A DNA stretch of 64,000 nt from Rachycentron canadum (taxonomy: Eukaryota; Chordata; Actinopteri; Carangiformes; Rachycentridae). A program made the position numbers and the translations under genes. The stretch is from contig CM076652.1 in the NCBI GenBank assembly GCA_038496675.1, forward strand, positions 11,753,164 through 11,817,163, read 5' to 3'. Position 1 is the first letter of the stretch; every line of letters starts with the position of its first letter. Positions 46,101 through 58,604 of this stretch are shown piece by piece. The notes under the pieces are model-generated. The model was not told the DNA's origin and searched no databases. It saw nothing but the letters and a program-made list of their open reading frames with translations.

Positions 46101-49100
46101 TCACCATAACCCTGACACATCACTCTGTGTATGTTACCTCCAGCCATACCTTCATCACAGTCAAATTCACCTGGGCCATCTTTTGGAATAGAAAAAAAGG
46201 CTAATTGCTGGCTTTCACTTCTATCTATACATCATGCGCTGCCTAATACAACGCCCCAGGGAGAGAAAATTAGGTCAAACCCTGACAATTTTGAAGTGAG
46301 AGGTGGAGTTGAGACATTGAGTTGGTGTTAGTTTGTTCTTTTTAAGTCCAAACTTCCACCATTATTCTTCTTTCTGCCCTCTGTTAAACTCTCTCTTCTT
46401 GATTTCCTTTTAATATAACTATAACAAAACACCTGATTGTGGAGACATTCAAAAGTTAAGCAGCCAGGAGTCTGGCAACGCATCTTGATATCCATCCCCA
46501 CATCACTGTAATTGTCCCACTCTCCAAAGTCTTTCTGCCTTCTCCAAATCAAGCGCCCATCCCTGTGATCACAGCCAGCATCTTAACAGTAGCCATGTGT
46601 CCTGAAGCGCACTCTCTGTTCACATGCACTCAAACTGTATATGCACACTCACACACTTGGAGTCATGATGATGGAATCACTGCAGGTCTTTAAAAAGTTG
46701 GCCCCTGAGCCAGTAACAGGAAGAGTGCCCAGAGTGCTCCAGGAGGATGGAAGTTTTGTTGACTGCACGTCAAAGACGTTATTTATCAAGAGATACTTTA
46801 ATACTGTACACTAAATGTAGGATTTCCTATTCACTTCGTTTTTGTTTTTTTTTTTTTATTTTATTAGCCAATTAATCAAAACCCATTATTTTAATTTAAA
46901 CAAACAGTAATTAAATAATAATAATAATAATTTAAAGATAGAAAGAAAAATCTGAAACCAATAAGAGTTTTAGTGTGTATTATTTCTGGTGCATTATCTA
47001 AAGTTCAGTGTTTTCTTATTTTTCTTGTGACTTTCTCTAACCAAAGGTGGTTTCTTTTTTAAAACCACATTTTAAATTGAACTTGGTTTAAAAACAAAAA
47101 CCCCCCAAACAAAACAAATAAAACAAAACCCCAAAAATGTAGCCTTATTTAAATATTACCTTTTCAGCACATCCAATATGTAAAATTAATCTTCTCAGTT
47201 GAATGTGTTTTCAACAGTGGGGTCTCACCCTAGAATGAAAATTGTATTTTTAATCATGTTTGGTTTCTTAGAAAGAGTCAGAACACCACAATTAATAATT
47301 GAAGCAAATTGTTTACTAAACTTTGTAGATATTAGTGGAGAGAGATTGTGTGTCTTGCCCCCTGCCCTTGGCAGTTATTATGTCCATATGTTGGGGATTA
47401 GATTCCTGGGGGGATGGGAAGACTTTAGGGGTTGACACCAGAGGAGCCTTTACTTGACTTAAATAGCCTCTTTTACATGCCTGCCTTAAGAAATTGTTTG
47501 TTTAATCTATTGTAATTGGCTTTAACTTTGACTGCCAAGTGTGTAAAAAAGCTCTGTAGGCTGGAACCCCATAGCTTGGTGTGTCTCTGACTGTGACTGC
47601 TGCTTTAGAGCTTTCTGGACTTTGTTTTGCGCATGGCTGAACTACTTAAAGACCTCACTTGCTTTCAAAGGTAAAGCAGCGTAGCAAACCACAACGTTCA
47701 GCAAATGCATGATATTGACAAAAATCAACATGTTCTAGCAAGAAGGAAGGAAGAGGTCTATATATGCAAAGACAAACATCCTGACAACTTAGGCGCAGTG
47801 TTTTAGTACTGCCAGTAGATTAAAATAAGTTTCTGTACAAATTGTCAAAAATTAAATTACTAAATTCAGTCTGTTTCACTGCAGTAAAATCACACATCAC
47901 TTCACCACTGTACTCCCTCATCCCTCTGTTTCTTATTATTAGTGCCACTGATGTTATTGATTGAATGGCCACAATACTTGTTATAAATTACAAAATCAGA
48001 GCAAAACTAAATATACTATATGTAGGAACACTAAATCCCAGGTGTTTTTACATATGCATATAGTTTCATTACAAAATAAGATATCCAACATTTGAAAAAT
48101 CTAACAAATTAAATGAGTTACACTTTATTTGAAATGAATAAAATCACAGAATCAATTTTGATATTTCAAAGATTTCTTATTATTAATGAAACATTTAAAA
48201 AAAATGGAAGGGATCCTTTTTTTTTACCACTATAGCTATATAGGAGAACACTTTTCATACTGTACCATATAGGCTTTCCCTGTGCACCCACTCCACACAC
48301 AAACTTCCTGCTGTGTAAATATTCATGTTCATTCCGGTAAATTCTCATGTTATTTATCCTTTCTCTTTTCATTAATTTCACCTCACTTTCTGGCAATTAG
48401 CACCTTTTAATGTCAGTGTGATTTTATCACCTAGGAGAAAAAAACCAGGAAAAACGGCTCTGGAGTCAGGACTGTGTGGGAGCCTTGGAAAATGACACAG
48501 TGTGCCACAAAAAATACTGAATATCAAATGGAAATACAGACTTTCTTGTTTTCATTTTCATGTGTCTCTCTTTTCTCTTATTTCTCTCTTACTCAATTTC
48601 TTTTATGCTATTTTGTTTTTGAACATGTTTCTGGCAGCAGTTTGCTTTCTGACTGGAACAGATGTTGTGCTTGGATTGTCGTGGCATTGTTCTGGTGTGA
48701 CTGTAACAGTATGTGTGAGTACATTCAGCGGTTGTGGTGAAAGTGAATCTTCTTCCCTACAGTTTCTCCTCATTTGTGATTAGGACCTAAAGGGCGGTTT
48801 TAGGGGAGGTGGTATCTAGCTCACCCCGTCTGTCTGTCTCTGTGTCTGGAGTGACCTCCAGAATCTGGATCATGCCATGTGTGGGTGTGGATACTCCTGC
48901 CTGAGTAAACACATCCCGTCCAAATCACAGTGTACAGTATGGTCAGAAGGTGATGGTCAGTTGACTCTTTGATCATTGACTTATCTGGTATGCAGATGGT
49001 TGCTTTACCAAAAATTCATCTCATCTGTTCCCTTTCAAAAAATAGAAAAATACCAATACTAAAAAGAAAACAGAATGAAATGATTCAATTAGAGCAAAGA

Positions 49101-49244
49101 AGATCTTTTACTGTGAAATAGCATCTGTCTCACAGAGTAGTCAGTCCTTGCAGGGCTACACACGTAGTCTATGTGCATGTAGTTTCTTGTATAAAGAAAC
49201 ATCTTTTTAATGATATTCCGTGAAATGAATGGTTTGGATTTAAG
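43197..49244. other. non-coding, simple repeats only
   Basis: Contains short purine tracts near 44136-44152, an A-rich run at 45057-45070, (AAT)n at 46914-46932 and A/C-rich low-complexity sequence at 47090-47140. A G-rich, less AT-rich segment at 45690-45895 ends in a TATA-like TATAAAAAG at 45880-45888, but no transcript can be inferred. No exon is recognisable. Confidence 0.6.
46914..46932. repeat. (AAT)n microsatellite
   Basis: About six AAT units in very AT-rich sequence. Confidence 0.9.
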
Positions 49245-49475
49245 GCAATTGTTCAACATTGTGGCAAATACGTTCTTTGTTGTTAAGAGTTAGATGAGAA
49301 AATTCTCATGTCTCACGACTCTCATGTCTGTACATGAATCTACTAACAGCAGCTGTTTAGCTTAGTTCACCAGTGCCCCTGAAGGTTTCTAACCAATATG
49401 TGTGTGTTTGTGTAATACATACAAAAGTTGAAGAGTAAAATAAGTTGTGGTTTTATGAGAGCTCAGCATCTTGCC
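49245..49475 (+). repeat. teleost dispersed repeat, unclassified (family B)
   Basis: Ordered words match a repeat very common in spiny-rayed fish: TGTGGCAAATACGTTCTTTG, AAGAGTTAGATGAGAAAATT, CTCTCATGTCTGTACATGAA, CAGCAGCTGTTTAGCTTAG, then, after an internal deletion, CCAATATGTGTG, AATACATACAAAAGTTGAAGA, GTAAAATAAGTTGTGGTTTT and ATGAGAG. The usual central part (the section after TTAGCTTAGC with AAAGACTGGAAACAGG) is absent. It is non-coding and old, with the superfamily unassigned. Confidence 0.78.
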
Positions 49476-50292
49476 CAGGTGCAATAATGTCAAAATTGTG
49501 AAAGCTGTGGATCTTGCAATCTTGTGATGACAACAAGTCTTCAAGAAAACGGCCAATAAATAGTCGCATGCATACCCCTTGTCAAACCATAATTTGTCCT
49601 ATGTACATGGTTTTTGTACAAACAAACAATATATAATGTGTTCATTTGTGAGCTTTAGTGGTACTGGTATGCAGACAAGAAAGCTGAGTGGACTGTGGGA
49701 AGTAGAGAGATTAAGGCAAAAAGAAAGAACATATTAGCAATTGTATAATAGAAAATATGATTATTTTGTCTTTGCACTTCATTATTGTATGCAGAATGTC
49801 AGTCTATCCCATGATTAGAGGGGAGTGAATACTGGAGCATCCACCATGCTCTGCACTCAGATAGACCACAGACTATACTGTGTACTGTATGTGGTTTATA
49901 GAGATCTGATTATAGCCCCTTTTACTGTAAACTATGATAAACACAGATTCAAAAGCTTTGAGGCCCCTTCTGGCCAGATATGAGCCCAGGGAACAAGCCT
50001 TTCTGTTTTGATGACACTGAAAAAAAAATGGCTGTCTTTAAAGGCAAGCCAGTCAAAACTATGTACAGTGATTACTGTTGGTTGGTGTGTTGGGTGATCC
50101 TAACACACCAACCAGTTTGAGAGGTTAAAAGACACAGAGCTCAGTCTGAGCATAAGATCCTTTAAGGTTCCCTTTTGAGATTTATTAGCAGCAGATAAGG
50201 CTATAGCCATCTGCAGCCACACTCACTTTGCTCAGCCAGCCAACGCTGATCTGCTGCCAAAGCACACAGAATGATACATTCCTTAATGTGTC

Positions 50293-50294
<2 letters not shown>
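49476..50294. other. non-coding, one small hairpin
   Basis: Unique-looking sequence. A strong 16-pair hairpin lies at 50079-50114 (listed separately). No exon seen. Confidence 0.55.
50079..50114. other. perfect short hairpin
   Basis: TGGTTGGTGTGTT (50079-50091) is the exact inverse of AACACACCAACCA (50102-50114). The inner GGG and CCT add two G-C pairs and one G-U pair, leaving a TGAT tetraloop. The stem is therefore 16 pairs long. It is too short for a typical microRNA precursor. Confidence 0.6.
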
Positions 50295-50369
<75 letters not shown>

Positions 50370-50734
50370 NNNNNNNNNNNNNNNNNNNNNNNNNNNNNNN
50401 NNNNNNNNNNNNNNNNNNNNNNNNNNNNNNNNNNNNNNNNNNNNNNNNNNNNNNNNNNNNNNNNNNNNNNNNNNNNNNNNNNNNNNNNNNNNNNNNNNNN
50501 NNNNNNNNNNNNNNNNNNNNNNNNNNNNNNNNNNNNNNNNNNNNNNNNNNNNNNNNNNNNNNNNNNNNNNNNNNNNNNNNNNNNNNNNNNNNNNNNNNNN
50601 NNNNNNNNNNNNNNNNNNNNNNNNNNNNNNNNNNNNNNNNNNNNNNNNNNNNNNNNNNNNNNNNNNNNNNNNNNNNNNNNNNNNNNNNNNNNNNNNNNNN
50701 NNNNNNNNNNNNNNNNNNNNNNNNNNNNNNNNNN

Positions 50735-50784
<50 letters not shown>

Positions 50785-50786
50785 AG
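50295..50786. repeat. (GA)n microsatellite interrupted by an assembly gap
   Basis: 75 bases of perfect GA lead into 365 N (50370-50734), and 46 bases of GA plus an AGAGAG tail follow. The purine strand is the plus strand. The gap sits wholly inside the repeat, so the real tract is probably a single long GA array that could not be assembled. Frames predicted across it (Arg-Glu or Ser-Leu runs) are artefacts. Confidence 0.97.
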
Positions 50787-51086
50787 TTTTGTGGGGTCAT
50801 GTTATGGATCTTTTTATAAATCTTGTTTTTCTTCTCCTTCCAGCCCACATTTCTATTTGCAGGTTAAAAGGTGACACATCTACTACTGGTGTGTGCCCAC
50901 AGACAGCCAAATAAACTACCTCATTATCCTACAAGCTTGAACCTTTAAGGGGGTAGAGGAAGCTGTGAAAGGGAAGAAGTGGGTCATGATAGCATTTTAA
51001 TCACAGCTAATTGTGAGGCTACTAACGAGACTGTGGGTCTGTGAAAACAGCCCCTTCAGATCGCTGGAAGTGACATGCCTTTGTAG

Positions 51087-51097
51087 CCCCCCCCCCC

Positions 51098-51128
<31 letters not shown>
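51087..51128. repeat. poly-C followed by (AC)n
   Basis: 14 consecutive C then 14 AC units, continuing into GCACGCACACC. Confidence 0.95.
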
Positions 51129-51132
<4 letters not shown>

Positions 51133-52993
51133 GCACACCAAGTACCTTCATTTATTGTTAATAGGAAAAATCTAATTTGAGTGTCACCTGCATACACCTG
51201 GCAATTTGCACAAACACACACATATACAGTATGTGGTCCACACACCATTAGAAACACACACATTTACATCTTGAAGTAATTGGCCTGCTTCAGTGAAACA
51301 GCTGGGCCATGGTCTGTGTTGCTTCCAGTGGATGTGGCTCGCTGTGAGTCTGCTCTCTGCTGGACAGATCCGCTATGATGTGAAGTGAACAGAGCAGGTA
51401 GTGGCCTCCTCTGCTGTCTTCTTTTTCTCTCAACTCCTGTTTATTTTCTAAATATAGTCAAAGACATTCATAAATGTCAGCTCGGCCATTTATCTAAACA
51501 ATGAGGCTGGAACAAGTCAAAGTCACAGTCAAGGCCTTTCTTCCCGGGTTAGTTAAGGATTCTTGCATCTCCAGCCCTTTTTCGTCCAGAAGGAGCATAC
51601 AGTTCCTGCAGTGATACTGATTTCAAACAGCAAAATCTGTTAAACTCTCCGCCTCAGTAACATTATATATAATCTTGTCCCAAACATACAGTGAGTATAT
51701 ATTTACACTTTTTCCAGCATCTGCTAGCACCCCCCCAAAGTGGATGGCTCTTCTACAGATTATTGAACTGGAGTAAGTAACATAATACTGGGATAAAAGA
51801 AGCCTGTGGATGTTTTTGCTGGTTTGGAGCAAAAAAAAAAAAATTAAGATTTGTTGGCATTGAGAAGTATGAAGATAAACAAGTAAAATATTAAAACTGT
51901 GGGAAAGTATCACAATTTGTACACTTGTATTTAAAAACCCATTAATAACGCATTAAGTAGCTTGCTTGTAAACTTTGTCAGTGAGTCTTGTATTACTCTT
52001 GTATTAAAAATGCTCTCCCTAAATCCAACCTCAACCTCCCACTGGCTTTTGACCAAACAATATTCCTGCCTATCTAAAGACTGGTGTGCATTGATGTGGT
52101 AGAGAGTGAAACAATGGGAGAATGGTGGGAAAGGGGATTATCATTGATAGGGATAAACCACCACTTTCATCTGCCCCTCCTTCAGTGTGGGCTGTAACAA
52201 AGTTTCCAACCGCAAAAAGTTTTTGATGCTATGTTTGTGGTGAATTTGGAATCTGGGCCATATAATCTGAACATTGAGTATTAGATTCACATAAAACAAT
52301 ACAAGTTGGAACCCTTAAGGCTTTTTCTAATGGATATGGTTGGTGGTGGAACAGAGCACAGCTGGGAGGGCTTTAAAAGTGGGCATTTAACAATACAGTC
52401 TTAGACACTTTCTCCACTCTCTCCAAAAAGGTTTTCATTAGTCTGCTTAGGAAAAATATGGCAAATCGTTTTTGACAAATTTGCAAGGTCAGAATGTCAG
52501 TGTTTTTGTGAAGTCTATCGGAAACTATCACAGTCTTTTAACCATGCATAGTTTAATATCTATTTGCATTTTCTAAAGTATGTCTGAGTCTCTTGGAAGC
52601 TTGAAAAGGAAAAAACAAAGTTTATGGAGCACCAGGCTCTTCGCTGTGGGACCTCATTACTACTATTCTTCTGCACATTTTTATAAAAATTACACTTGTT
52701 ATTCAGGAATTTCAAATCCTCCAACTGTGAGCTTTCACAACCTAAAGCTGTGGTTGACTGCTGAACATGACGTGCATTATGCACATTATTGCCTTTTGTC
52801 ATGGAGTCAGAAGGCTGGAATAGCAAACTCTGTCTGTATCTCACACACACAACAGGGGAGTGGGTTTACAAGGGTTATTTGGTCTTCCTAATGGCTACAC
52901 TACATGTGAGGCACATAATGTTGAGGATGTGGGCTTCTTAGGCAAAAAAGTAGGACCACCATTGGTACGCCACCTCGCAGGATCACACTGCTT

Positions 52994-53017
52994 TGAATTT
53001 ATGTGAAAATAAATTCA
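52994..53017. other. short AT-rich perfect hairpin
   Basis: TGAATTTAT (52994-53002) pairs exactly with ATAAATTCA (53009-53017) over a six-base loop. An imperfect duplication of ATGCATGTATG follows at about 53030-53053. Confidence 0.5.
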
Positions 53018-54124
53018 TGACAGTACATATGCATGTATGCAGTATGCATGTATGGATGGTAATGGTATTAATGTCATGTAATACTGCTGTGAACTGTGAG
53101 GAGATGCTGGTTGTAAATTGTACACTCTTTAAAAAAAACTTGCAACATTAAAACAACATATACATCATATATTTTTTAAATGCGATTTTACTTGTGTGAA
53201 ATCTCTGAATAATGAACATGGGAAATAGACAACAACATATTATTTTATAATATAAATATATAGATAGAGATAAAATAAAAGAAAACTGGCAAAAAATGGT
53301 AACAAAATGTGGCAAGGCATTTTGCTGTTGTTAGACAATGTATGTCAGAGAAATCAAATAGTAAGGAGAATTACTATGTGTACTAAGTGTGGAAAATGAA
53401 GATACTTAGGCAATGAATATGAATTAAGTTTTTTGTTAGTCTTATTTTCACCCTGACTAGTAAAAAAATGAAAAGGTGGTGTAACACATTGTTTAAATTC
53501 AAACAACTGACTAAAACTAGGCTATTCCTAATTATAATGCTTTCGCATTCAAATTTTACTTTTGTTTTATAAATACTAATTATAATGCCTGCACACAACA
53601 GCCAGGACTGGAGAATTGGAGTTGTCCATCTGTCCTTTATGCCAGTAACACTTTGAGGGAATTTTGCATTGACTTGCATTGACTTAGTTGACTTGGTGGT
53701 CAAAAATCAAGGTCATTGATCAAGCTGATAAAAACTGCTGTTAGAACTATAACTCTGTGAGGGGATTTTCTTCAAATTTTGCGGAAACATTAAACATATT
53801 TATATGACTCTTATAAACAGGGATGTAACCTAAAACTAGTCTGAATAGAGGCAAAGAAACAGATATTGTAAAACACAAACCCTCAGCATGTATGTTAAGG
53901 AAGTAGGACTACAAGTAATTATTTTATTATTATTATCACTAAGAAAAGCCTGGACATCATTTGAGCTACAGTTACTTAACAGTTCAGATACTTTAAAGCC
54001 AAAAAAGAAAAGGTAAACAATGAAGAACAGAGCTAGAGCAAGAATGAGAGAGAGAAATTCAGTCAGTCAAAGGTTCAAACAAATGCTTGCAGTGAGGGAA
54101 ACAGGAAAAGGACGTGTAGGATGC

Positions 54125-54185
54125 ACACTCTCTCTCTCTCTCTGTCTCTCTCTTACCCTCGCTCTCTCTCACACTCTCTCACTCA
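54125..54185. repeat. (CT)n-rich compound microsatellite
   Basis: CT units with GTCT, TTACCCTCG and ACA interruptions over about 60 bases, giving Ser/Leu runs in a spurious frame. Confidence 0.93.
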
Positions 54186-57100
54186 TACACATGCAGTCTA
54201 TTCTGAACCACAGGAAAACAAAATTGCCACCAGGTTTGTGGAGAATCCTGTGTATCGGGTTCAATGATCCCCCTCAGCATTAAGGTTGCATTCAGATTAT
54301 TAATCAGTGGTGTCTATGACACTGTGAACATTCTTCAGTCCAGACGGGGGTTTGTGGATAAGAAACACACAGAAGATAAGGGATTTACAAGGCAGTATCA
54401 AATGAGGAATTTGTTTGTTTGGGTGTTGATGGTTGAATTACTGAGAATCTCACATATAGCAATTCCTGACTGTATGCTAACTCTGTGACCTTTACTTGTC
54501 ATGTTGAATATTTATAATCCTGCTTAATTTCTCCCTTTAGTTTGTCTTTTATAATTTTGCTCCAAAACAAACTGTTGCTTTGGAGTCACACAGATGTCTC
54601 ATACATAAAAAAGGATCTGGACACAGCAGGGGTGCATGTTTCTGTTTAGGGCTGAAAAACAGACCAAAACTTTAGTAGAGACTAGAAAGGAGAGGAGTAA
54701 TTGAATACATAATCTTTAATCAATATCCACATTAGAGACTTAATGGAGACATTCAGCAGAGTCTGTAGAAATAACATGACTGATATTCAAGTCAGGAGGA
54801 AAAGTGTTATAGCAGCACAAGCTCTTAAACAGATGATTTAGAGAACAAGAGTGTCCAGGCAGCATTGGACGGGGAAGTTAATATGTCTGAGTGAGTATGA
54901 CAGCAAAATTGTACCTGCAGGACTTTGTGTATTTATCCAGGCAGGTGTGGATAAAGAATGTTGACAAGAATGTATTATACCTGTGCTATGGATAAATGTA
55001 TTTTCTCCACTAATATGTGTGCATGCGTGAGAGTGTGGACTTACTGTATTAATACCCAGCGGACCCTGGGGAGGACAGAAGCTAGGGTGGGGCAGTGAGG
55101 AATTCAGGGCTGCAGAGATAGAGCGAAGGGGCTCCACTTTGTAGACAGGTGGACAGGTAGCAACAGAGGCTTCATTGTCCATGGCTTAATCAGCCAGGCA
55201 GGTGTGCTGCTCAGCACTCGCCTCACCCCAGCAGCACAGCACACTCCTTGACTCCTTGCCTGCTCCCAGGCATCTCGCCCCTCACATAGTCTTATTGCCA
55301 CAGCTCAATGTGCCTGAATGTGCCAGTCATGGCTCGTGATATTAAGTTTTCTTTAATATTAATGGATTAAAATTGAATGGTTGATGTTATTGAAAAGTTT
55401 GCTGCTTGAGGTATCGATTGAGTCTGAAATGTGCCATAGGCTTATACAGAAATAAATGGGCTGGTGTAGAGCACATAATAAGTTCAATTATGCACACATG
55501 ATGGCGAAGTGGAATGTTCTTATTGCTGAAATAATAGTCATGAAAGTGAGGGACTAGGTACATTTTACTGTACAAGATAAAATATCGAGAAGAAATAAAG
55601 GAACAAAATCAAAGCAATTAATGCAGAGAGAAGAGGAGAAAGACAGAGGAGCTTACAATGAGTGAATTAGATATGGTCGGAGATATATTGCAGTTTAAGT
55701 AGGCAATTCTGCCAAGCCAGGTCCAGGTTGATAAATCTGTCAGCGGTGCGGCCAGGCTGCACAGATCCAGGTTACTGTAGGACTTGACTCTGCTGTACTC
55801 CAGCTGGCTTGGACTTCATCCAGAACCCCATACTATATCCTGGACCAGCGCCAAGCCTCTGGTCTGTCCTTACTCAGCCTAGCCCACACCCCTGCTACAA
55901 CCAGCCGGACGTCCTCTTGGCACCGTGCCCCTCAGCAGCTATAGTCTCACTCACTGTTGATGGTTCAGATTTTGTCGAGTGCAAGACTGCAATGACATTA
56001 ACAATACCGTACATACATTTTTTCAGGAAATGGCAGGAATTACTAATCTTTATTGACCTTAAGCCAGCATATACCCAAATATACTTTATGGTGCTCAACC
56101 AAGGGAAGACCTGTGCTTGTTACATTTTGGTGCTGTCCTCTGTTTAGTGGCCGCGACAACACATTTAGAGCCAAAGCAGTGTCGTATCTTGGGGGATCTT
56201 GGATCAGTTGGTTACAGTCTGGTCACACTCTTTTAAACTGTGGTAAGGCTCTGGACCTATTACTGTCCAAGTGACCACAAGGCCACCCTGTGGTCCAGCT
56301 CATTGTGTTCTGGTGGCTTGCAGACCTTGGGCCTCACGTAGGGGATTTGACGGCAGTGGTGTTGTTTGTCTGGCTGCGGCTACATGCATGCTTTCAATCT
56401 GCAGGCTGTGTTGTGGAACAGTTAATGTAATTTGCATTTTATTTAATTTTTTCTCTTCAAACTTATCCAGCAGTGATGCAATAGAGATGCAATGCTCCTA
56501 TCACAGCCCATCAGTTCAGAGCTGTGTGTAAGTAGATGTTACAGGAGTATGACTCATTTGCATTGTATTGCCTTGTTTAGAGTATTAACTGAAAGACATG
56601 ACATCTCTGTAAGGTGTTGAAAGGATTCAGACAATTCTTTCTTTACCCACCTCTTTCATTGTATGTCTTGCAATTTTCTAAGAACCCTGTGCTTTTTGCC
56701 TGATGATATGTATTTTATTTCATCCCCTTAAGTCTCAGCTCATGTTGAAGTCCTTAAACGTTCAATGAACATTCAATTTTGAATTATGGTCTAGTCCAAT
56801 TGTTATTATGTTCATTGTTAAGTAGCATATATATTTAAATTGACTGACGATGTGTCACCTGTTTTGCTAATACTACTGCATAACAAAGATTATGCCTCAA
56901 ATTTTGTGCTGCACAGTGCTTTTCCAGCAGAGCTTCATAAAGATTGACTCTTGTGCAAAACGCAAAAAATTGTGTCTTCCCACACAACAAAAGTGGACCT
57001 TCTTTTGCTTTATTTAGAAACACTGTCATAAGAAGTGTTCCCAACTTTTCTACAGCATACACAGGCTGAACAGTCGTGTCTGGAAAAGGCATTGTTTAAA

Positions 57101-58255
57101 AGGAGCCCCATCATTAAGAATGTGTGTTTCAGCATGTTTTGTGCAACTCTGCTCTTGCTCGCAGGCAGTTTGACAGTAGAAACTATAAAATCAGGAAATC
57201 CTAATCTGATGAACAGATCTCAGTATTGACAGCTTTGACAGTATGACAGTGTTCTGAAATCTTACCGGGATCTTCAGGGGGTTCACTGAGCCATAACAAT
57301 TCATGTTGGAAAAGCGTAATCATCATGGTGACACGTGCTCTGTGAGATGTGAGAAACTATCCCTGCCGGTGTCTTCAACCTTTGAATATCAGTCACTACA
57401 TTAGACGCTGAGTGGCTGCTGCATTTCTGATTCAGTCATTGGTTTGTCTGTAATTACAATGGTTTCCTTCCTGTTGACTAATTCATGAGGAATATGTCAG
57501 CAATAATATCCAACCAGGCATTCTTTGGGTTGTAAGAATTAGCAGCTGTGATGCAGAGAAATTGCTTGTTTTTTTGTTTTAAGGATTTTCATATTAGTCC
57601 ATGTGAAAGACAAACACAACACTGTGTGCAGAATAATATCTATGCACTCTGCCACCCTGATCACCAAATGATACGCTAATACTCTAGGATTATCACTGAA
57701 CTCTCTCACACATTGCACCTGCAGGGCTTTTCAAGTTTTACAGGGGCCCATTCTATCACACTTTTTTGTGATTAATTATTTACTGCTTAAACAAGGAAAA
57801 GCTAAGCGCAACAAAAAATTTGATATAACTGGAGGGGAACAGAGCCTCTTCTGATTGGCTCTCCGGCCTGTTGCTATCAGAGCTCCGGAGAGAAGCTTGT
57901 CTTCAAATAAAACACTGAGGAAGTGGCAAGTATTGGACCTTTAAGATACATTTTAATTGGAAACAGCATTATGAACATGGATTATTACATCCTTTAAAAC
58001 ATCATCATATGTTTGTCATCTTGAGAATATGCTCAAAAGGGACAATTGTGTTACTACTTTGTTAAATAAGTTTTGTGTTTACTAAATAAATGCTGGGCTT
58101 AAAGAGCTCACAGATGAAAGCTATTTTACCATGACCTTTTAGATCAAAGATGTTATAGTGGCATGCCCTGAATGTGGTATGGGGTTAAAGTTCCTAAAAA
58201 AATCTTTGATGCTGAGTGCTCCCTAGTAAAGAAAGAACTCAAATTCTTTTTTTTT

Positions 58256-58604
58256 TCTGTCACACTGTCACCATTTGGTTATGTTTAGTAACAAACTACT
58301 TGCTATATGTTTAGGCACAAAACAACTTGATTTGGTTTTTTGGGGAAGGTCATGGTTTGGGTTCAAATCAGTATACCCTGAAGGTTCAGACAACCTTCGA
58401 CGCCATGGTTACAATAATAAACACAGTTAACGTTGTAGAACAGTCATGGGTAAAAGAAACTAGTTTTCAGTCCCTTGTGTCCAAGTCCTGTGCTGTGTCA
58501 GTCTTCATACTACGTCACCCAACATCCTTCTGTGTTCATGTCATAATCACCATGGCTGCTAGATGTCATCTAACAACAAAACGTAACCATAACTATGGGC
58601 TATA
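58256..58604 (+). repeat. teleost dispersed repeat, unclassified (family C)
   Basis: Matches in order a repeat that I associate with many teleosts: GGTTATGTTTAGTAACAAAC, ATGTTTAGGCACAAAACAAC, GGGGAAGGTCATGGTTTGGG, ATAATAAACACAGTTAACGT, AAGTCCTGTGCTGTGTCAGT, CTACGTCACCCAACATCCTT and GTGTTCATGTCATAATCACC. It is non-coding. The open frame running through it (58327-58605) is accidental. Confidence 0.7.

Larger units (their letters stand above)
50787..58255. other. non-coding, simple repeats only
   Basis: Contains C-run/(AC)n at 51087-51128, a CT-rich tract at 54125-54185, poly-A at about 51831-51843 and AT-rich sequence at 53150-53290. The 55720-56000 and 51440-51600 segments are less AT-rich; their frames (for example 55809-56147) resemble no known protein. 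The 57840-57905 segment has CTCTCCGG and CCGGAGAG in inverse order. No exon is recognisable. Confidence 0.6.

Noticed and set aside
50821..50868. Possible 19-base microexon between an acceptor-like CCTTCCAG and TTTGCAG/GTTAAA
   Set aside because: The donor is weak, the surroundings are low-complexity and no flanking exon is identifiable.
50228..50914. Open frames of about 180-230 codons, the longest in the window
   Set aside because: They consist of a GA microsatellite translated as Arg-Glu or Ser-Leu repeats plus a 365-N gap.
55809..56147. 112-codon frame in a less AT-rich segment, considered as an exon
   Set aside because: The translation matches nothing known, and the frame runs into AT-rich sequence without a donor site.
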